Assembly: GCF_030380735.1 (NCBI RefSeq)
Contig: NZ_JAUDRZ010000030.1
Location: 518,045 to 582,044, forward strand
DNA: 64,000 nt
Origin: Rhizobium sp. S152
Lineage (GTDB): Bacteria > Pseudomonadota > Alphaproteobacteria > Rhizobiales > Rhizobiaceae
Reading direction: 5' to 3'
Position 1 is the stretch's first letter. Each line of letters begins with the position of its first letter. The notes under the pieces were generated by a model. It did no database searches. It was not told the DNA's origin and saw nothing but the letters and a program-made list of their open reading frames with translations. Of the stretch, positions 1 to 8,680 are shown piece by piece. The translations under genes and the position numbers were made by a program.

Positions 1-1612
1 GATCGGTCTCGCGCACCAGCTTCTTCATCAGGTCCTCGGAGAGCTTGCGCCCCTTGGCGAGGCGGAAGAATTCGGCGCGCTCGGCCTGGACGCCGGCGAG
101 GCGGAGCCTGCGCTCGATCTCGTCGATGCGGCGGGCGAGCTCGGCGTCGTCGCCGGTCTTCGAGCGGCCGTCGATACGCTGGCGGTAGAAGTCCATCAGG
201 CGGGCGCCGGCGTCGGCATAGATGTCTGCGTCGGCGCGGCCTTCGCCCATGTCGTGCTGCATGGCCTCTATGGCGCGGATCGCGGCCTCGGCGCCCCTGA
301 TGCGGGCCTCGTCCTCCTCGCGCTGCGAGGAGGGTTCGGGCGGGATTTCCAGGTTCTTCAGCAGGAAGGGAAGGCCGATGCTGGCGGCCACCAGCGAGAC
401 GATGATGACGCCGGCGGCGAGGAAGATGGCGAGGTCGCGGCCCGGGAAGGGCGAGCCGTCGCCCATGGTGAGCGGGAGCGTCAGCACACCGGCAAGGGTG
501 ATGGCGCCGCGCGCGCCGGCAAGCGAGGTGGCCGCCACCAGCCGCCAGCTCGGCCGCTTGAATTCGATGCCGCTGCGGGCGGCGCGGTAGAGCGTGAAGC
601 GCAGCGAGATCCACACCCAGACGAAGCGGAGCACGGCGAGCGCCAGGTTGATGGCGACGACATAGACGATCAGCCAGAGGGGATCGTAATGACCGGTCTC
701 GCGGACGATGTGGATGGCGCTGGCGGCGATCTGCGGCAGTTGTTCTCCGAGCAGCACGAAGATGATGCCGTTCATGGAAAACTGCACCGTGTCCCACACC
801 GCGGTGCGGCGCACGCGGGTGGTGGCCGAGGCGCGGCCGCTGCGCTCGCCGAAGCTCATGGTGACGCCCGCGGCAACCGCGGCGAGGATGCCGGAACAAT
901 GCAGGTGCTCTGCGACGAGGTAGGCGGCGAAGGGGATGAGCAGGCTGATCAGGATCTGCGAGCCGGTTTCCTCGCCGAGCCGGCGTGTCAGGAAGCGCTG
1001 CGCCTGCATGACCAGCCAGGTCAGCGCCACGCCGATGGCGATGCCGCCGATCGCCACCCAGAAGAAGGTGCCGACGGCATCGACGAGCGAGAAGGTGCCG
1101 GTCAGCGCCGCGGCGACGGCGAAGCGCATGCAGACGAGGCCGGAGGCGTCGTTGAGCAGCGATTCCCCTTCGAGAATGTGCATCAGCCGGTGCGGGATCG
1201 GCACGCGGGCGGCGATCGCCGAGACGGCGATCGGATCGGTCGGCGAGACGACGGCGGCGAGCGCGAAGGCGACGGCGAGCGGCATGGAGGGGATGAGCAG
1301 ATGTACGAGCAGGCCGACGCCGAGCACGGTGAAGACGACGAGGCCGAGCGCCAGTTCAAGGATGACGCCCTTGTCGCGCAGCAGGCCTTCCTTGGGAATG
1401 CGCCAGCCATCGAGGAACAGGAGCGGCGGCAGGAAGAGCAGGAAGAAGAGATCCGGATCGAGGGTGACGCCGAGATCGGCCACCGAGGCAATCGCGGCGC
1501 CGAGCGCGATCTGCACGATCGGTTGCGGGACGGGGATGGGAGACAGCCGCGTGAGGGTTCCGCTGACGACCACGGCGCTGAGCAGGAGCAACGAAACGCT
1601 GATGCTTTCCAT
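1..1612 (-). CDS. Na+/H+ antiporter, CPA1 family (3' end outside window)
   Basis: Monovalent cation/proton antiporter of the inner membrane. Reading leftward from an ATG at 1612, 537 codons are open to the window edge with no stop, so the C-terminus lies outside. About a dozen hydrophobic segments cover the first 400 residues. The conserved ion-translocation stretch reads SPTDPIAVSA, followed by EGESLLNDASG, both hallmarks of the CPA1/NhaP group. After the membrane part comes a charged, probably helical cytoplasmic tail. A long open frame on the other strand of this region is a codon-bias shadow. The family is certain; the ion preference (Na+, K+ or Li+) cannot be told from sequence. Confidence 0.93.
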   Translation of the reverse strand, partial: MESISVSLLLLSAVVVSGTLTRLSPIPVPQPIVQIALGAAIASVADLGVTLDPDLFFLLFLPPLLFLDGWRIPKEGLLRDKGVILELALGLVVFTVLGVGLLVHLLIPSMPLAVAFALAAVVSPTDPIAVSAIAARVPIPHRLMHILEGESLLNDASGLVCMRFAVAAALTGTFSLVDAVGTFFWVAIGGIAIGVALTWLVMQAQRFLTRRLGEETGSQILISLLIPFAAYLVAEHLHCSGILAAVAAGVTMSFGERSGRASATTRVRRTAVWDTVQFSMNGIIFVLLGEQLPQIAASAIHIVRETGHYDPLWLIVYVVAINLALAVLRFVWVWISLRFTLYRAARSGIEFKRPSWRLVAATSLAGARGAITLAGVLTLPLTMGDGSPFPGRDLAIFLAAGVIIVSLVAASIGLPFLLKNLEIPPEPSSQREEDEARIRGAEAAIRAIEAMQHDMGEGRADADIYADAGARLMDFYRQRIDGRSKTGDDAELARRIDEIERRLRLAGVQAERAEFFRLAKGRKLSEDLMKKLVRETD

Positions 1613-1855
1613 GGTGCGGCCGATCCCTTCGTCTTTATCGCGGATGGATTCGGTTTTGCGGTGTTTTGCGCCGCGAGGCAACCTTGGCGGACGATCTTTC
1701 GCCGCTCCGCGACGATTTGGAACCTACGCGTAGCGAGCCGCAAGTGATTGAGAAGGCAGGATGCAACGGCCGCGGCAGGGCCTGATGACCTCGTATTGGC
1801 GGCTGTTTCGGCTCCCCCGGCGGAGCCGTGTCAGACGTGTGCGAAGCGATCGATA

Positions 1856-2353
1856 TCAGGCGGTCTGGACGTCTTCGCTGCCGCTATCGGCGGCGGGCGA
1901 GGTGCCGTAGGTGTTCTGGTAGGCCCGCAGCGCCGTCTGCATGTCGGTGAGGACTTCGGCGATGATTGTCTCGTCGTCGCCATCGGCGCTTGCCGCGATC
2001 TTGGACGGGTCGGCGGAGAGAACTTCATCCGATGTCAGCTTGCCGTCGCCATTGGTATCGAGCGCGGCGAGGATGCCCTTGCTGTCATCGTCGGAGCCGT
2101 CGTCGCCGGAATCATCGCTGCCGCCGGACTGCTGGATCTGCAGCATCATCGCCAGGATATCGGCGGCGATCTTCTGGGTGACGCTGGCGCTGTCGGAGCC
2201 GGAAGCGGTGCTCGTCGAGGACTTCGTCGTCGTCGAGGTGGTGTTGGCGGCGGCGAGTTCATCGGCGGAAATGATGCCGTCGCCGTTCTTGTCGAGGCTG
2301 GAAATATAGGCGGACGAGCTGCTGCTGCTGCCCAGGGAGGAAACACTGGTCAC
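1856..2353 (-). CDS. EF-hand calcium-binding protein
   Basis: Small acidic Ser/Thr-rich protein of 165 residues with two canonical EF-hand loops, DKNGDGIISADE at residues 21-32 and DTNGDGKLTSDE at 99-110. Both have Asp at positions 1, 3 or 5 and Glu at position 12, so calcium binding is likely. The linker is very rich in Ser, Thr and Asp. The start is taken as GTG at 2353 because AAGGAG lies six bases upstream; a longer in-frame ATG at 2395 lacks such a site. No signal peptide or membrane segment is visible. Related EF-hand proteins are common in rhizobia but mostly have no assigned role, so the function beyond calcium binding is unknown. Confidence 0.82.
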   Translation of the reverse strand: MTSVSSLGSSSSSSAYISSLDKNGDGIISADELAAANTTSTTTKSSTSTASGSDSASVTQKIAADILAMMLQIQQSGGSDDSGDDGSDDDSKGILAALDTNGDGKLTSDEVLSADPSKIAASADGDDETIIAEVLTDMQTALRAYQNTYGTSPAADSGSEDVQTA

Positions 2354-2619
2354 TTGAATCTCCTTTGCGAGTTCATCGTGAAAGCCGCCTTTCATGGGCG
2401 GACGCAGAGGGGCTAAGATGATTTGCGGGCGGCGTCAAAAGGGCAATGTTGTGATGAATTTCAGCCGATTGACCGGGGCGGGTGAGCGGGATTAGGGTTT
2501 TGTTTACCGTTCTCGCGCGCGGCGATTCGCGCGGGATGCCTTGATGGGTGTCGTTATCAAGTGAGGTGTCGGATCGGCCGGGCGCCGTGCCGGTAAAACC
2601 CGCGGCGATGCCTTTCCTG

Positions 2620-2697
2620 GTGTCCACTCACGTCGAGCGAGCGGAAAGCTTGGCAGATAGTCGGGACAAGCCCGACTATGACGCCGAGAGTGGGGTT
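2620..2697. repeat. Palindromic intergenic repeat, copy A
   Basis: Begins with tgtccactcacgtcgag and contains cttggcagat followed by a perfect 9-base inverted repeat (atagtcggg / cccgactat, 2657-2679, loop acaag), then gacgccgagagtgggg. The same framework recurs at copies C and D in this orientation and at B and E in reverse. The arms co-vary between copies, so the stem is conserved rather than the bases. Confidence 0.75.
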
Positions 2698-2786
2698 GCA
2701 GCGGCGCCAAGCAGCAGGCCGCGCCGCCAAACAAGCAGCCCGCAGCTCGCCAAGCATTTGTTTCCGCGACGAAAACGCCATCCGCA

Positions 2787-2850
2787 ACGTCATCCTCGGC
2801 CATCGTGCCGAGGATCTAAGCACGTCTCCGGGAGCTCAACGGTGCTGTGG
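2787..2850. repeat. Palindromic intergenic repeat, copy B (opposite orientation)
   Basis: Inverted repeat atcctcggc / gccgaggat at 2792-2815, then atctaagcacgtctc and tcaacggtg. The same right flank follows copy E at about 8709-8738, so the two are clear paralogues. Confidence 0.72.
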
Positions 2851-2891
2851 GCGGTTCGTGAGCCGCAAGCACCCGCAGCGCCGCCTTGCCC

Positions 2892-2970
2892 GGTGTCCAC
2901 GCACTTCCGGCAAGCGGACGGCTTGGTAGATACTCGGACGAGCCCGAGTATGACGCCGAGAGCGGGGTGG
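2892..2970. repeat. Palindromic intergenic repeat, copy C
   Basis: Same order as copy A: ggtgtccac, cggcttggtagat, a stem tactcgg / ccgagta (2931-2950, loop acgagc), then tgacgccgagagcgggg. The arms are two bases shorter and differ in sequence from copy A, but remain complementary. Confidence 0.72.
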
Positions 2971-3040
2971 CCATGCCGCCAGGCATCAAGCCGCGACCGC
3001 GACGTCGAGGGTGGAGTGCCGCAGCCGCCGCCATCACCAC

Positions 3041-3877
3041 TCAGTCGCCGTGGGTTTCGTGGAAATCGGCCTGGCCGCGCTTCCAGTAGCCGGCGGCCTT
3101 GATCCAGGCCTTGGGATGCTGGTGCTCGTCGACGACGATGGCGCGCAGGCGCTTGGCGGTGACCGTTTCGCAGGCGATCCAGACATAGCCGTCGCCATCG
3201 GGAAGCACGAGGTCGCGCAAGGCCCTGTCGAGATTGTCGGTGGTGCCGGCGGGCTCGGCGCCGCGATGCAGCCAGGTGACGGAGAGATCGGCCCTGCTGG
3301 CGAAAGCCTGTTCTTCTTCCGCTCCGGCGACCTCGGCGATGACGATCGCCTTGGCGCCTGCGGGCAGCTCCTCGAGGCGGCGGCCGATGGCAGGCAGGGC
3401 GGTTTCGTCGCCGACCAGCACATACCAGTCGAAATCGGTGGAGACGACGAAGGAGCCGCGCGGACCGCCGAGGCCGAGCCTGTCGCCGGGCTTGGCGTTG
3501 ATCGCCCATTCGGTGGCGGGACCGGCCTCGTGCAGGGCGAAATCGATATCGAGTTCCGCGGCCACCGGGTCATAGCGGCGGGGCGTGTAGTCACGCAGCG
3601 ACGGGCGGTTTGCCGGGTCGATCAGCAGCCGGCCCTCGGGTCCCATTTCGGGGAAGACGGGCTCCTCGCCTGGGCGGGGCACGAGTATCTTGACGTGGTC
3701 GTCATGGCCGAGGCTGACGAAGCCTTCAAGATCGGCGCCCTCGAGCGTGACGCGCAGCATCTGCGGCGTGACGTATTCGACGCGACGGACGGTGAGCACG
3801 CGCCGCTTCAGTTGATGGCGGACGCGTTGGATCAGGTGGCGCTTTTCGGCGGAGGAAGAGGTGGTGTTGGCCGTCAT
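3041..3877 (-). CDS. Siderophore-interacting protein (FAD/NAD(P)H ferric reductase family)
   Basis: Predicted cytoplasmic flavoprotein of 278 residues that reduces ferric-siderophore complexes to free the iron. The N-terminal half is a ferredoxin-reductase-like FAD domain with the RDYTPRRYD motif typical of the SIP/ViuB family. It is followed by GDRLGLGGPRGSF and a nucleotide-binding half starting YVLVGDETALPAIGRRLEEL. The C-terminal KAAGYWKRGQADFHETHGD is also characteristic. The start is ATG 3877, with a GAAGGA site in front; an upstream GTG would only add a poorly conserved leader. No siderophore transport gene is adjacent. I searched the upstream region for an iron-responsive TGA-N9-TCA box and found none. 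Confidence 0.9.
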   Translation of the reverse strand: MTANTTSSSAEKRHLIQRVRHQLKRRVLTVRRVEYVTPQMLRVTLEGADLEGFVSLGHDDHVKILVPRPGEEPVFPEMGPEGRLLIDPANRPSLRDYTPRRYDPVAAELDIDFALHEAGPATEWAINAKPGDRLGLGGPRGSFVVSTDFDWYVLVGDETALPAIGRRLEELPAGAKAIVIAEVAGAEEEQAFASRADLSVTWLHRGAEPAGTTDNLDRALRDLVLPDGDGYVWIACETVTAKRLRAIVVDEHQHPKAWIKAAGYWKRGQADFHETHGD

Positions 3878-4163
3878 CTTTGGTTCCTTCGAGGGAACCG
3901 GAATGCGCAGGACGCAGGCACGCCGCGCCGCTCGCACCCCGGGTTCGGGTTCGATCAGCGCGTTGGTTGACGTTAACGCTTACGTGCGGCGTCGCTCACG
4001 AGGAGCGGATGCGGCAGATGTGCCATCTACCTAGCCGGGCCACGTCAGGCTGGCAAGATTAAAACATGATATTTTAGTGAAGCTTTTGTAATCTTCGGGC
4101 GCTCTTGCCGTTTCCTGCGATTTCTGCCTTGCTTCGGAGAGACGTCAACCGAAAGCCAGAGCC

Positions 4164-4511
4164 ATGCCCGAGCCGGACCCGGAAGAAAAGATCGACGCCA
4201 CCTTCCGCAACGGCTCGCTGACCGCAGCCGGCATAATCCTCGGCTTCTGCCTCACCTTCATCAGCCGCTGGGTCTCCAACCCGAACGACTGGAGCCGGAT
4301 CGACATCGTGCCGATGGCACTCCTCATCATCGGCATCGGGCTGCAGGTGAAGGTCTTCGCCGATCTCCTAGCGCGGGATTCGCTGATCGCCGCCAAATAC
4401 GACCGCTCGCGTCGGCTGTTTCTGATCGGGCTTACGATCGTGGCGGCCGGGATCGGTCTGGCGTTGCTCAACGATATATTGGGACTGGGGTCGATGCCGA
4501 TCTTGGGGTGA
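4164..4511 (+). CDS. Small three-helix membrane protein, unknown function
   Basis: A 115-residue protein I do not recognise. Hydrophobic stretches lie at about residues 17-35, 48-66 and 84-106, suggesting three membrane helices with a charged loop (KYDRSRR) before the last. The acidic N-terminus (EPDPEEKID) probably faces the cytoplasm. The codon use fits the genome. It lies 75 bases upstream of, and on the same strand as, the solitary HsdR-N-domain gene, so the two could be co-transcribed. Confidence 0.65.
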   Translation: MPEPDPEEKIDATFRNGSLTAAGIILGFCLTFISRWVSNPNDWSRIDIVPMALLIIGIGLQVKVFADLLARDSLIAAKYDRSRRLFLIGLTIVAAGIGLALLNDILGLGSMPILG

Positions 4512-4586
4512 GGTATTTCTCCCGTGGATTGCACTTTCAGTACATGCATTTAATAATTGATTTCTAGTGATTCTGGGGATCGATCA

Positions 4587-5663
4587 ATGTCTTTTAAAGA
4601 ACAGGTTGCAGAACTCTCTAAGCGTGCCGTATCGGCGCAGACTATTGCTTTAACAGAAGAGGCTACTAAAAACGCTTTGGTCATGCCGTTCCTTCGAACT
4701 TTAGGTTTCGATGTTTTTGACCCGGCTCAAATTGTTCCAGAGTTTACCGCAGATGTCGGCCTTAAGAAGGGGGAGAAGGTCGATTATGCTGTCAGGATCA
4801 ACGATCGTATAGAGTATATCCTGGAGGCGAAGGCCGTAAGCGCCAATCTTTCGCAGGCGCAATACAGCCAACTCTACCGATACTTTTCAACGACGGATTG
4901 CTCGATAGCTATACTGACCAACGGGATTCAGGTCTGGTTCTTTACAGATCTTGATGCCGCAAACAAATTGGACAGCAATCCTTTCTTCAAGTTCGATCTT
5001 TTCGACTACGACGACAACGATCTCAAGGAGCTGGAGAAGTTTCACAAGGACCGCTTCTCGATTGCCGACATCAAGAGTTCGGCCAATACGCTGAAGCGGA
5101 TGAAAGCTGCGATAAGTAGCATCGAAGCGCAGTTCAATGACCCCGACGACGAGTTTATTAGAATGATCTCGAAAGGGCTATACGACGGCAAACTGACCTC
5201 GGCTGTGGTCAACGAATTCAAGCCGATCATCAAGCGCGCCTTCGAGGATCTTGTGCGGCAGAAGATCCAGAAGAAGCTGACGGCGGCCTTCAACGACAAT
5301 GTCAATATTCCGACGATCAAGGACGTCGATTCCGTCACGCAGCTGACTGATGACGGCGACGGCATCGAGACGACACAGGAAGAAGTCGATGGCTTCAACA
5401 TCGTCCGTGCAATCGCGGCGGAGATCGCCGATATTTCCCGCGTGGTGATGCGCGATCAGAAGTCCTATTGCGGCATCAACTTCGACGACAACAACCGAAA
5501 GCCAATCGTCCGACTTCACTTCAATTCGAAGACTAAGTTCCTGACGATCTTCGATGCAGACAAGGCGGGAGCTCGATTTGATATCGCGCAGGTCACCGAC
5601 ATCTTCAAAGCCAAGACGCAGATCCAGTCCGTAATTCAATCCTACATTGGAAGCGCGGGCTAA
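4587..5663 (+). CDS. Solitary HsdR N-terminal-like nuclease-domain protein
   Basis: 358 residues. The first ~130 match the type I restriction HsdR N-terminal fold of the PD-(D/E)XK superfamily. Candidate catalytic residues are Glu52, Asp66 and Glu80-x-Lys82 (motif ILEAK), followed by QYSQLYRYF, which fits the usual Q-x-x-x-Y motif. There is no helicase motor and no HsdM or HsdS nearby, so it is not a complete restriction enzyme. The remaining ~230 residues carry no motif I recognise. ATG 4587 is preceded by a GGGGA site; an earlier in-frame codon at 4557 lacks one. The first ~500 bases are visibly AT-richer than the neighbours, consistent with acquisition. Such proteins are widespread and of unproven role, possibly defence. 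Confidence 0.8.
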   Translation: MSFKEQVAELSKRAVSAQTIALTEEATKNALVMPFLRTLGFDVFDPAQIVPEFTADVGLKKGEKVDYAVRINDRIEYILEAKAVSANLSQAQYSQLYRYFSTTDCSIAILTNGIQVWFFTDLDAANKLDSNPFFKFDLFDYDDNDLKELEKFHKDRFSIADIKSSANTLKRMKAAISSIEAQFNDPDDEFIRMISKGLYDGKLTSAVVNEFKPIIKRAFEDLVRQKIQKKLTAAFNDNVNIPTIKDVDSVTQLTDDGDGIETTQEEVDGFNIVRAIAAEIADISRVVMRDQKSYCGINFDDNNRKPIVRLHFNSKTKFLTIFDADKAGARFDIAQVTDIFKAKTQIQSVIQSYIGSAG

Positions 5664-5680
5664 GTAGATGACGAAGCGAG

Positions 5681-5697
5681 CGGGCTTTCCGCCCGCC
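5681..5697. terminator. Short GC hairpin after the HsdR-N-like gene
   Basis: Six-base arms gcgggc / gcccgc around tttcc, 18 bases past the stop at 5663. There is no T-tract, so it is only a weak terminator candidate. Confidence 0.3.
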
Positions 5698-5717
5698 CGC
5701 CGTATTCCTTCACCAAA

Positions 5718-5819
5718 TCACGTCCCGATGATCTTGTTGCAAGCCAGCGCAATCGCGGGGTTGCCGACGATGGCCAGTGCGAGGGACGTGGCGATCAGGG
5801 ATAGAGAGTAGCGTTTCAT
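5718..5819 (-). CDS. 33-residue predicted exported peptide
   Basis: Small gene with a strong ribosome-binding site (GAGGAGG, five bases before ATG 5819). The product starts MKRYSLSLIATSLALAIVG and ends ALACNKIIGT. That is a basic N-terminus, a hydrophobic core and an Ala-x-Ala-like cleavage region followed by a single Cys. It could be a signal-peptide-bearing micro-protein, a single-span membrane peptide, or a small lipoprotein-like peptide, although the lipobox is poor. It lies between convergently placed larger genes and downstream of nothing obvious, so it probably has its own promoter. The evidence is the SD site, the intact frame and the non-random composition. Confidence 0.6.
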   Translation of the reverse strand: MKRYSLSLIATSLALAIVGNPAIALACNKIIGT

Positions 5820-5933
5820 TGCATCCTCCTCTTTGCGCCGCGACCTTTGCGCGGGCAGGGAGAGTATGCGGGAGCCGGGGCTTTAAGCGAAGTCACGAAT
5901 GGGTGACGTGGGCGTGGCGCCTCGTCACCCGGT

Positions 5934-8438
5934 CTACGACACCGCCTCGACAAAGCCATCAAGCACCCGCTTCTCGCCGGCCCTGTCGAACGCGATCGTC
6001 AGCTTGTTGCCTTCGATGGCGGTGATGTTGCCGTTGCCGAACTTCAGGTGGAAGACGCGGTCGCCGATGGTGAATTTCGAGGGCTGGGCGGCGGTCGACT
6101 TGGCGACGAGTTCGCCTTCGATGGTGCGGCCCTTGGGGCCGGCCTCGCCATAGCCGATGCGTTCGACCGCATGGCCGGAGCGGGAGCCCCAGTTGTCGCG
6201 GGTGGCGTCAGTGCGGTTGGCTTGGGCGCGCTTCCAGCCGGGGGTGGAGTAGCTGTTGGCGAAGGGCTCGGCCTTGTCGAAGCGCGACTGGCCATAGCCG
6301 CCGCGGCCGTAACCGCCGTAGCTCTGCTCGACCGCCGCCACGTCGACATGCGTTTCGGGCAGTTCATCGAGGAAGCGCGACGGGATGGTCGATTGCCACA
6401 GGCCGTGGATGCGGCGGTTGTTGACGAACCAGATGTGGCAACGGCGTTTGGCGCGGGTGAGCCCCACATAAGCCAGGCGGCGCTCCTCCTCCAGCCCGGC
6501 GCGGCCGGTCTCGTCGAGAGAGCGCTGATGCGGGAAGAGGCCTTCCTCCCAGCCGGGCAGGAAGACGGTGTCGAATTCCAGACCCTTGGCCGAGTGCAGC
6601 GTCATGATCGAGACGGCGTCGAGGTCGGCGTTCTGCTCGGCGTCCATGACCAGCGAGACGTGCTCGAGGAAGCCGCGCATCGATTCGAAGCTCTCCATCG
6701 AGCGGATGAGTTCCTTCAGGTTGTCGAGGCGGGCCGGGGCGTCGGCGGTCTTGTCGGCCTTCCACATGTCGGTGTAGCCCGACTCCTCGAGGATCTGCTC
6801 GGCAAGCTCGGTATGGGACGTGTTTTCAAGCCTTTCCTGCCATCTGCGGAAAGACTGGATCACGTCGAACAGCGCCTTGCGTGCCTTCGGCTTCAGTTCG
6901 TCCGTCTCGATCATGTCGGCTGCTGCCGCCAGCATCGGGATGTCGCGGGCGCGGGCATAGTCGTGCAACGCGCGCACCGTGGTGTCGCCAAGGCCGCGCT
7001 TCGGTGTGTTGATGATGCGCTCGAAGGCAAGGTCGTCGGCCGGCTGGGCGACGAGGCGGAAATAGGCCATGGCATCGCGGATCTCGAGGCGCTCGTAGAA
7101 GCGCGGGCCGCCGATCACGCGATAATTGAGGCCGAGGGTGACGAAGCGGTCTTCGAACTCGCGCATCTGGAAGGAGGCGCGCACGAGGATCGCCATGTCG
7201 TTCAGCTTGTGAGGCTTGCCACTGGAGGCGCCGCGTTGCAGCTGCTCGATTTCCTCGCCGACGGCGCGGGCTTCCTCTTCCGAATCCCATGCATTGTGCA
7301 ACTGCACCTTGATGTCGTCGGGGTCACTGCGGTCGGTGAACAGTGTCTTGCCGAGGCGGCCTTCATTGTGGGCGATCAGGTGGCCGGCGGCGCCCAGGAT
7401 ATGGGCGGTCGAGCGGTAGTTGCGCTCGAGCTTGATCACCTTGGCGCCGGGGAAGTCCTTCTCGAAGCGCAGGATGTTGTCGACCTCGGCGCCGCGCCAG
7501 CCGTAGATCGACTGGTCGTCGTCGCCGACGCAGCAGACGTTCTGCGGCTCGCCCTTGGGGCGCTGCGCAAGCAGCCGCAGCCACATGTACTGCGCGGTGT
7601 TGGTGTCCTGATACTCGTCGACCAGGATGTAGCGGAAGCGCTGGTGGTATTCCTTCAGCAGATCCGGCGTCTTCCTGAAGATCGCGATCGGATGCATCAG
7701 GAGGTCGCCGAAATCGCAGGCGTTCAGCGTCGACAGGCGCTGCTGGTAGGCGAAGTAGAGTTCGCGACCCTTGCCGTTGGCGAAGGCACGCGCGTCGCCC
7801 TCGGGGATGTCGGCGGGGCCGAGGCCCTTGTTCTTCCAGGTGTCGATCATGCCGGCGAACTGCTTGGCGGGCCAGCGCTTGTCGTCCAGGCCCTCGGCCT
7901 GGATCAGCTGCTTGACCAGGCGCACGACGTCGTCGGTGTCGAGAATGGTGAAATCGGAGCGCAGGTTGACGAGCTCGGCGTGACGACGCAGCAGCTTGAC
8001 GCCGATCGAGTGGAAGGTGCCGAGCCAGGGCATGCCCTCGACCGCGCCGCCGACCAGATGGGCGATACGCTCCTTCATCTCGCGGGCGGCCTTGTTGGTG
8101 AAGGTCACCGCCAGGATCTGCGACGGGAAGGCGCGATTGGTGTTCAGAATATGGGCGATGCGGGTCGTCAGCACCCGCGTCTTGCCGGTGCCGGCGCCGG
8201 CGAGCACGAGAACGGGACCTTCCAGGGTCTCGACGGCTTCGGTCTGTTCGGGGTTCAGGCCGTCGAGATAATCCGGCCGCTGCGGCGCGCCTCGGGCGGC
8301 CATGGCGCGGGCGGCGAGACCGCCACCTGGCTGACCTCCGGGGCCTCCGCGGGCTGGGGCTGCGGGGGCTTGCGGCTTGCGCGGCGCTTCGCCCGGCTCC
8401 TCGTCGAAGAAGGGCATATCGTCGAAACTGTTGCTCAT
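5934..8438 (-). CDS. uvrD: ATP-dependent DNA helicase, UvrD/PcrA type
   Basis: Superfamily 1A 3'-5' DNA helicase of 834 residues, acting in nucleotide excision and mismatch repair. Walker A AGAGTGKT is at residues 80-87. Motif II reads LVDEYQDTN, motif III GDDDQSIYGWRGA, motif IV ERNYRS, motif V TLHSAKGLEFD and motif VI VGLTRAKRR. The first 60 residues are a Gly/Pro/Ala-rich disordered extension common in rhizobial homologues. The C-terminal ~70 residues form a Tudor-like segment (FTIGDRVFHLKFGNG) of the kind PcrA/UvrD uses to contact RNA polymerase. Start ATG 8438 is the first Met in good context; the frame extends 47 codons further without a convincing start. Confidence 0.95.
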   Translation of the reverse strand: MSNSFDDMPFFDEEPGEAPRKPQAPAAPARGGPGGQPGGGLAARAMAARGAPQRPDYLDGLNPEQTEAVETLEGPVLVLAGAGTGKTRVLTTRIAHILNTNRAFPSQILAVTFTNKAAREMKERIAHLVGGAVEGMPWLGTFHSIGVKLLRRHAELVNLRSDFTILDTDDVVRLVKQLIQAEGLDDKRWPAKQFAGMIDTWKNKGLGPADIPEGDARAFANGKGRELYFAYQQRLSTLNACDFGDLLMHPIAIFRKTPDLLKEYHQRFRYILVDEYQDTNTAQYMWLRLLAQRPKGEPQNVCCVGDDDQSIYGWRGAEVDNILRFEKDFPGAKVIKLERNYRSTAHILGAAGHLIAHNEGRLGKTLFTDRSDPDDIKVQLHNAWDSEEEARAVGEEIEQLQRGASSGKPHKLNDMAILVRASFQMREFEDRFVTLGLNYRVIGGPRFYERLEIRDAMAYFRLVAQPADDLAFERIINTPKRGLGDTTVRALHDYARARDIPMLAAAADMIETDELKPKARKALFDVIQSFRRWQERLENTSHTELAEQILEESGYTDMWKADKTADAPARLDNLKELIRSMESFESMRGFLEHVSLVMDAEQNADLDAVSIMTLHSAKGLEFDTVFLPGWEEGLFPHQRSLDETGRAGLEEERRLAYVGLTRAKRRCHIWFVNNRRIHGLWQSTIPSRFLDELPETHVDVAAVEQSYGGYGRGGYGQSRFDKAEPFANSYSTPGWKRAQANRTDATRDNWGSRSGHAVERIGYGEAGPKGRTIEGELVAKSTAAQPSKFTIGDRVFHLKFGNGNITAIEGNKLTIAFDRAGEKRVLDGFVEAVS

Positions 8439-8558
8439 GGCGCGTAATGTAGTGATTCGGATCGGAAAGACCAGAAAAGATGTTCTGGTTTTGGTCCGGC
8501 TCCACCGGATGTTGTAGGTTGGTGGTTGTGGGGAGCGAGTGGCGATGTGCGACGCCAA

Positions 8559-8636
8559 GTGTCCATTCACGTCGAGCAAGGTGAGGGCTTGGCAGATCCT
8601 CGGGACGAGCCCGAGGATGACGTTCGCGAGTGGGGA
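8559..8636. repeat. Palindromic intergenic repeat, copy D
   Basis: gtgtccattcacgtcgagca, then gcttggcagatcctcgggac, with a perfect stem atcctcggg / cccgaggat at 8596-8618 (loop acgag), then tgacgttcgcgagtgggg. Same orientation as copies A and C, about 120 bases upstream of the helicase start. Confidence 0.75.
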
Positions 8637-8680
8637 TGGCGCTGGTAAACTATTGAAGTGGAATTGCTTTCCTCGTGCTC

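Larger units (their letters stand above)
2354..3040. other. Non-coding stretch holding three repeat copies
   Basis: About 690 bases between the EF-hand gene and the siderophore-interacting protein gene. I see no credible gene here. It contains three copies (A, B and C, listed separately) of a palindromic dispersed repeat in alternating orientation. The remainder is unremarkable. Confidence 0.7.

Noticed and set aside
254..1747. Long open frame of 497 codons on the + strand across the antiporter region
   Set aside because: It is Gly/Arg/Asp/Glu/His-rich and low in hydrophobic residues, a typical antisense shadow of a GC-rich membrane-protein gene that reads perfectly on the minus strand.
2396..3040. 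Open frames across the repeat-bearing intergenic region
   Set aside because: Several frames are open by GC bias, but all cross the palindromic repeats and none has a start site or motif.
4060..4080. AT-rich dyad (taaaa ... tttta) upstream of the siderophore-interacting gene as a possible iron box
   Set aside because: It does not match the TGA-N9-TCA or ICE consensus and lies about 185 bases from the start.
6048..8447. 799-codon open frame on the + strand opposite uvrD
   Set aside because: Composition is unlike a folded protein (VEAGR/LGDEA-type strings), there is no recognisable domain, and it lies entirely opposite a helicase with all motifs.
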